Both the position numbers and the translations under genes were made by a program. From positions 1 through 6,979 of the forward strand of contig JAFGOO010000003.1 of assembly GCA_016926455.1 (NCBI GenBank): 6,979 nt of DNA, given 5' to 3'. The notes under the pieces are model-generated. The model saw only the letters and a list, made by a program, of their open reading frames with translations, was not told the DNA's origin and ran no database searches. Origin of the DNA: Methanosarcinaceae archaeon. Lineage in GTDB: Archaea; Halobacteriota; Methanosarcinia; Methanosarcinales; Methanosarcinaceae. How positions within the stretch are numbered: the first letter of the stretch is position 1; each line of letters begins with the position of its first letter. This document shows positions 5,900 to 6,979 of the stretch, piece by piece.

Positions 5900-6470
5900 C
5901 TATATCCTTCTCTACAAATCTGGAAAGATCTGTTTTCGAAGACGTTTGAACTAAAATGTATTTTTTGCTCACTGATGCTGTCTTCATGGCTGCGGTTTCC
6001 ATTGCCATTATCAGCGATTTGATTGCATCCTCTAGCTTCCTATTTTTCGTCCAGCATTTTTTGATGCATTCATTTGCGATCCCTTTTGTGATATCATTCC
6101 CCAGAACTATGAAAGCGGTATTACCCCTATTCTTCACTTCGAATTCAGAATCTTTAATCTCAGCAATGATATAATTACCTGCTGAAGCATAAAGTCTTCT
6201 CTTGCGCACAACCCCTTCTTCGATAGAGGATACTTCACCCACAAGAATCCCATCTCGTTGCGTTACCTTAGTCTTATCGTCCATTATCGTTATTTTAACC
6301 CCCGCATACCCTGCCTCCCTTTCAAGTTCTTCATCACTGGCAATGGATCCATTATAAAGCTCTTTTTCAAGCTTCTCCCTGCTAATTTTATCACCCTCAA
6401 AAGTGATTTCCCGCATATCTCCAGCCATGACTGCGTTTTTTTTCCCGATATAAGCAACTACTAATGTCAT
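5892..6470 (-). CDS. connectase-like (DUF2121) proteasome-fold Ntn-hydrolase, apparently truncated at the C-terminus
   Basis: The product begins MTLVVAYIGKKNAVMAGDMRE. After Met removal, Thr1, Asp17 and Arg19 fall exactly at the proteasome beta-subunit positions, and Lys59 in GVKITI probably replaces Lys33 after an insertion. VLGNDITK and TASVSKKYILVQT follow, matching the later core. DUF2121 proteins of methanogens are connectases: transpeptidases that form an acyl intermediate on Thr1 and ligate proteins at a KDPGA-type motif, with MtrA of the methyltransferase complex the known substrate. Known members are, as I recall, about 290 residues with an extra C-terminal domain. This one stops at 192, right where the IS5 fragment begins. 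No ribosome binding site precedes ATG 6470, and a box A at 6503-6494 implies a leaderless transcript. The remaining reading frame is undamaged. Confidence 0.85.
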   Translation of the reverse strand: MTLVVAYIGKKNAVMAGDMREITFEGDKISREKLEKELYNGSIASDEELEREAGYAGVKITIMDDKTKVTQRDGILVGEVSSIEEGVVRKRRLYASAGNYIIAEIKDSEFEVKNRGNTAFIVLGNDITKGIANECIKKCWTKNRKLEDAIKSLIMAMETAAMKTASVSKKYILVQTSSKTDLSRFVEKDIGD

Positions 6471-6493
6471 CTATATTCGAACAATCAAAGTTT

Positions 6494-6503
6494 CATATAT
6501 ACT
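6494..6503 (-). promoter_or_regulatory. box A of the connectase-like gene
   Basis: The minus strand reads AGTATATATG, centred about 28 bp before the ATG at 6470. The expected transcript begins within a few bases of the start codon, and no GGTGA-like site is present. Confidence 0.5.
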
Positions 6504-6581
6504 TTATTCATGATATTTAGAGAAATAAACGTGTAGAGCTTGTTAATCCATGTAATACATCACATATATGCTCTGTCTGTT

Positions 6582-6862
6582 GTCAAATAGTCAAAAATGA
6601 TCTATCCCAAGTTTGACAGTTTTGTTTTCAATCAACTGAATACCTATTTTTCTTCGTTTTCACCATAATCTAAATATTACTATTTACATCTAGCCTATTG
6701 GTAATCTATTTACTTTCGCTCATATCCGTTTCTATGATTTTGTCCATATTACTGCATACAGATTTGACAGTCCTCTCAGATCCTCTAATACGACTCCTAA
6801 TTCTACTTCATATTGCTTTCAAATAGAAAATATCCAAAAAAAGCGTAATGGAATTTGACAGT
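6582..6862. repeat. cluster of TTTGAC motifs upstream of the connectase-like gene
   Basis: TTTGACAGT occurs three times on the plus strand (6612-6620, 6763-6771, 6854-6862), and TTTGAC twice on the minus strand (6587-6582, 6595-6590). No gene explains these copies. The surrounding spacer 6471-6952 holds no supported gene apart from promoter elements at both ends. Confidence 0.55.
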
Positions 6863-6922
6863 TGAACACTATTCCGACGAAAATAATGTTTAAAAGAGTA
6901 AATTATTGTTATTAACTAAATG

Positions 6923-6930
6923 TTTATAAC
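6923..6930 (+). promoter_or_regulatory. box A of the gene starting at 6953
   Basis: TTTATAAC is centred 26 bp before the ATG, so transcription would start at the initiation codon itself. No ribosome binding site is present, consistent with a leaderless mRNA. Confidence 0.45.
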
Positions 6931-6952
6931 TTATTATGCATAATTATATTTC

Positions 6953-6979
6953 ATGGCTAAAACAGAACAAATTCCAATC
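6953..6979 (+). CDS. start of an unidentified gene, cut by the window edge
   Basis: An ATG followed by eight sense codons (MAKTEQIPI) runs off the right end. The support is the promoter geometry and the open frame only. The product cannot be identified from nine residues. Confidence 0.45.

Noticed and set aside
6709..6807. 33 open minus codons (ending MDKIIETDMSESK) in the connectase upstream spacer
   Set aside because: The composition looks protein-like, but there is no start codon until the last 14 codons, no ribosome binding site and no homologue I recognise. It could be a gene relic, but I cannot support it.

Overview
The window looks like the chromosome of a methanogenic archaeon, most likely a methylotrophic member of the Methanosarcinales (Methanolobus, Methanococcoides or a relative). 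The evidence is a connectase-type (DUF2121) proteasome homologue known from methanogens, a stand-alone TRAM-domain protein, an Agl23-type membrane glycosyltransferase, archaeal box A promoters of the TTTATATA kind, GAGGTGA ribosome binding sites, several apparently leaderless starts, and AT-rich spacers. The genus is inferred from protein character only.

Left part (1-2709), minus strand. A short TRAM RNA-binding protein (224-427) starts at TTG behind a good ribosome binding site and may carry a leader of about 130 nt. Upstream lies a two-gene unit: an Agl23-like PMT-superfamily membrane protein (1022-2548), then a small DUF1294 membrane protein (721-1008) whose ribosome binding site lies just past the first gene's stop codon. 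The agl23-like leader holds a possible 8-codon leader peptide that ends in an ATGA overlap, and a perfect 8-bp inverted repeat lies over the start codon.

Middle (2710-4275), plus strand, divergent from agl23. A MoaD/ThiS ubiquitin-fold protein with a C-terminal Gly-Gly (2710-2994) is followed by a complete MoeA (3049-4239), then a hairpin plus T-tract terminator. The pair fits molybdenum/tungsten-pterin cofactor synthesis, which methanogens need for formylmethanofuran dehydrogenase.

Right part (4276-6979). This is an eroded accessory region. It holds a decayed IS200/IS605 element (tnpA relic 4756-4975, tnpB relic 4397-4755, candidate right-end motif 4331-4350), then a possible 24-codon gene (5107-5181, minus) with a consensus box A and a strong ribosome binding site, then the 3' half of an IS5-family transposase (5441-5899) with a lost catalytic Asp. 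Directly against that fragment ends a connectase-like gene (5892-6470, minus) of only 192 codons. The proteasome-like domain and catalytic residues are intact, but the C-terminal domain appears to be missing. The 480-bp spacer upstream of it carries five copies of TTTGAC, three of them as TTTGACAGT. A leaderless gene begins at 6953 on the plus strand and runs out of the window.

The points most worth attention are the truncated connectase beside the transposon fragment, the tiny gene between the two IS relics, and the TTTGAC cluster.
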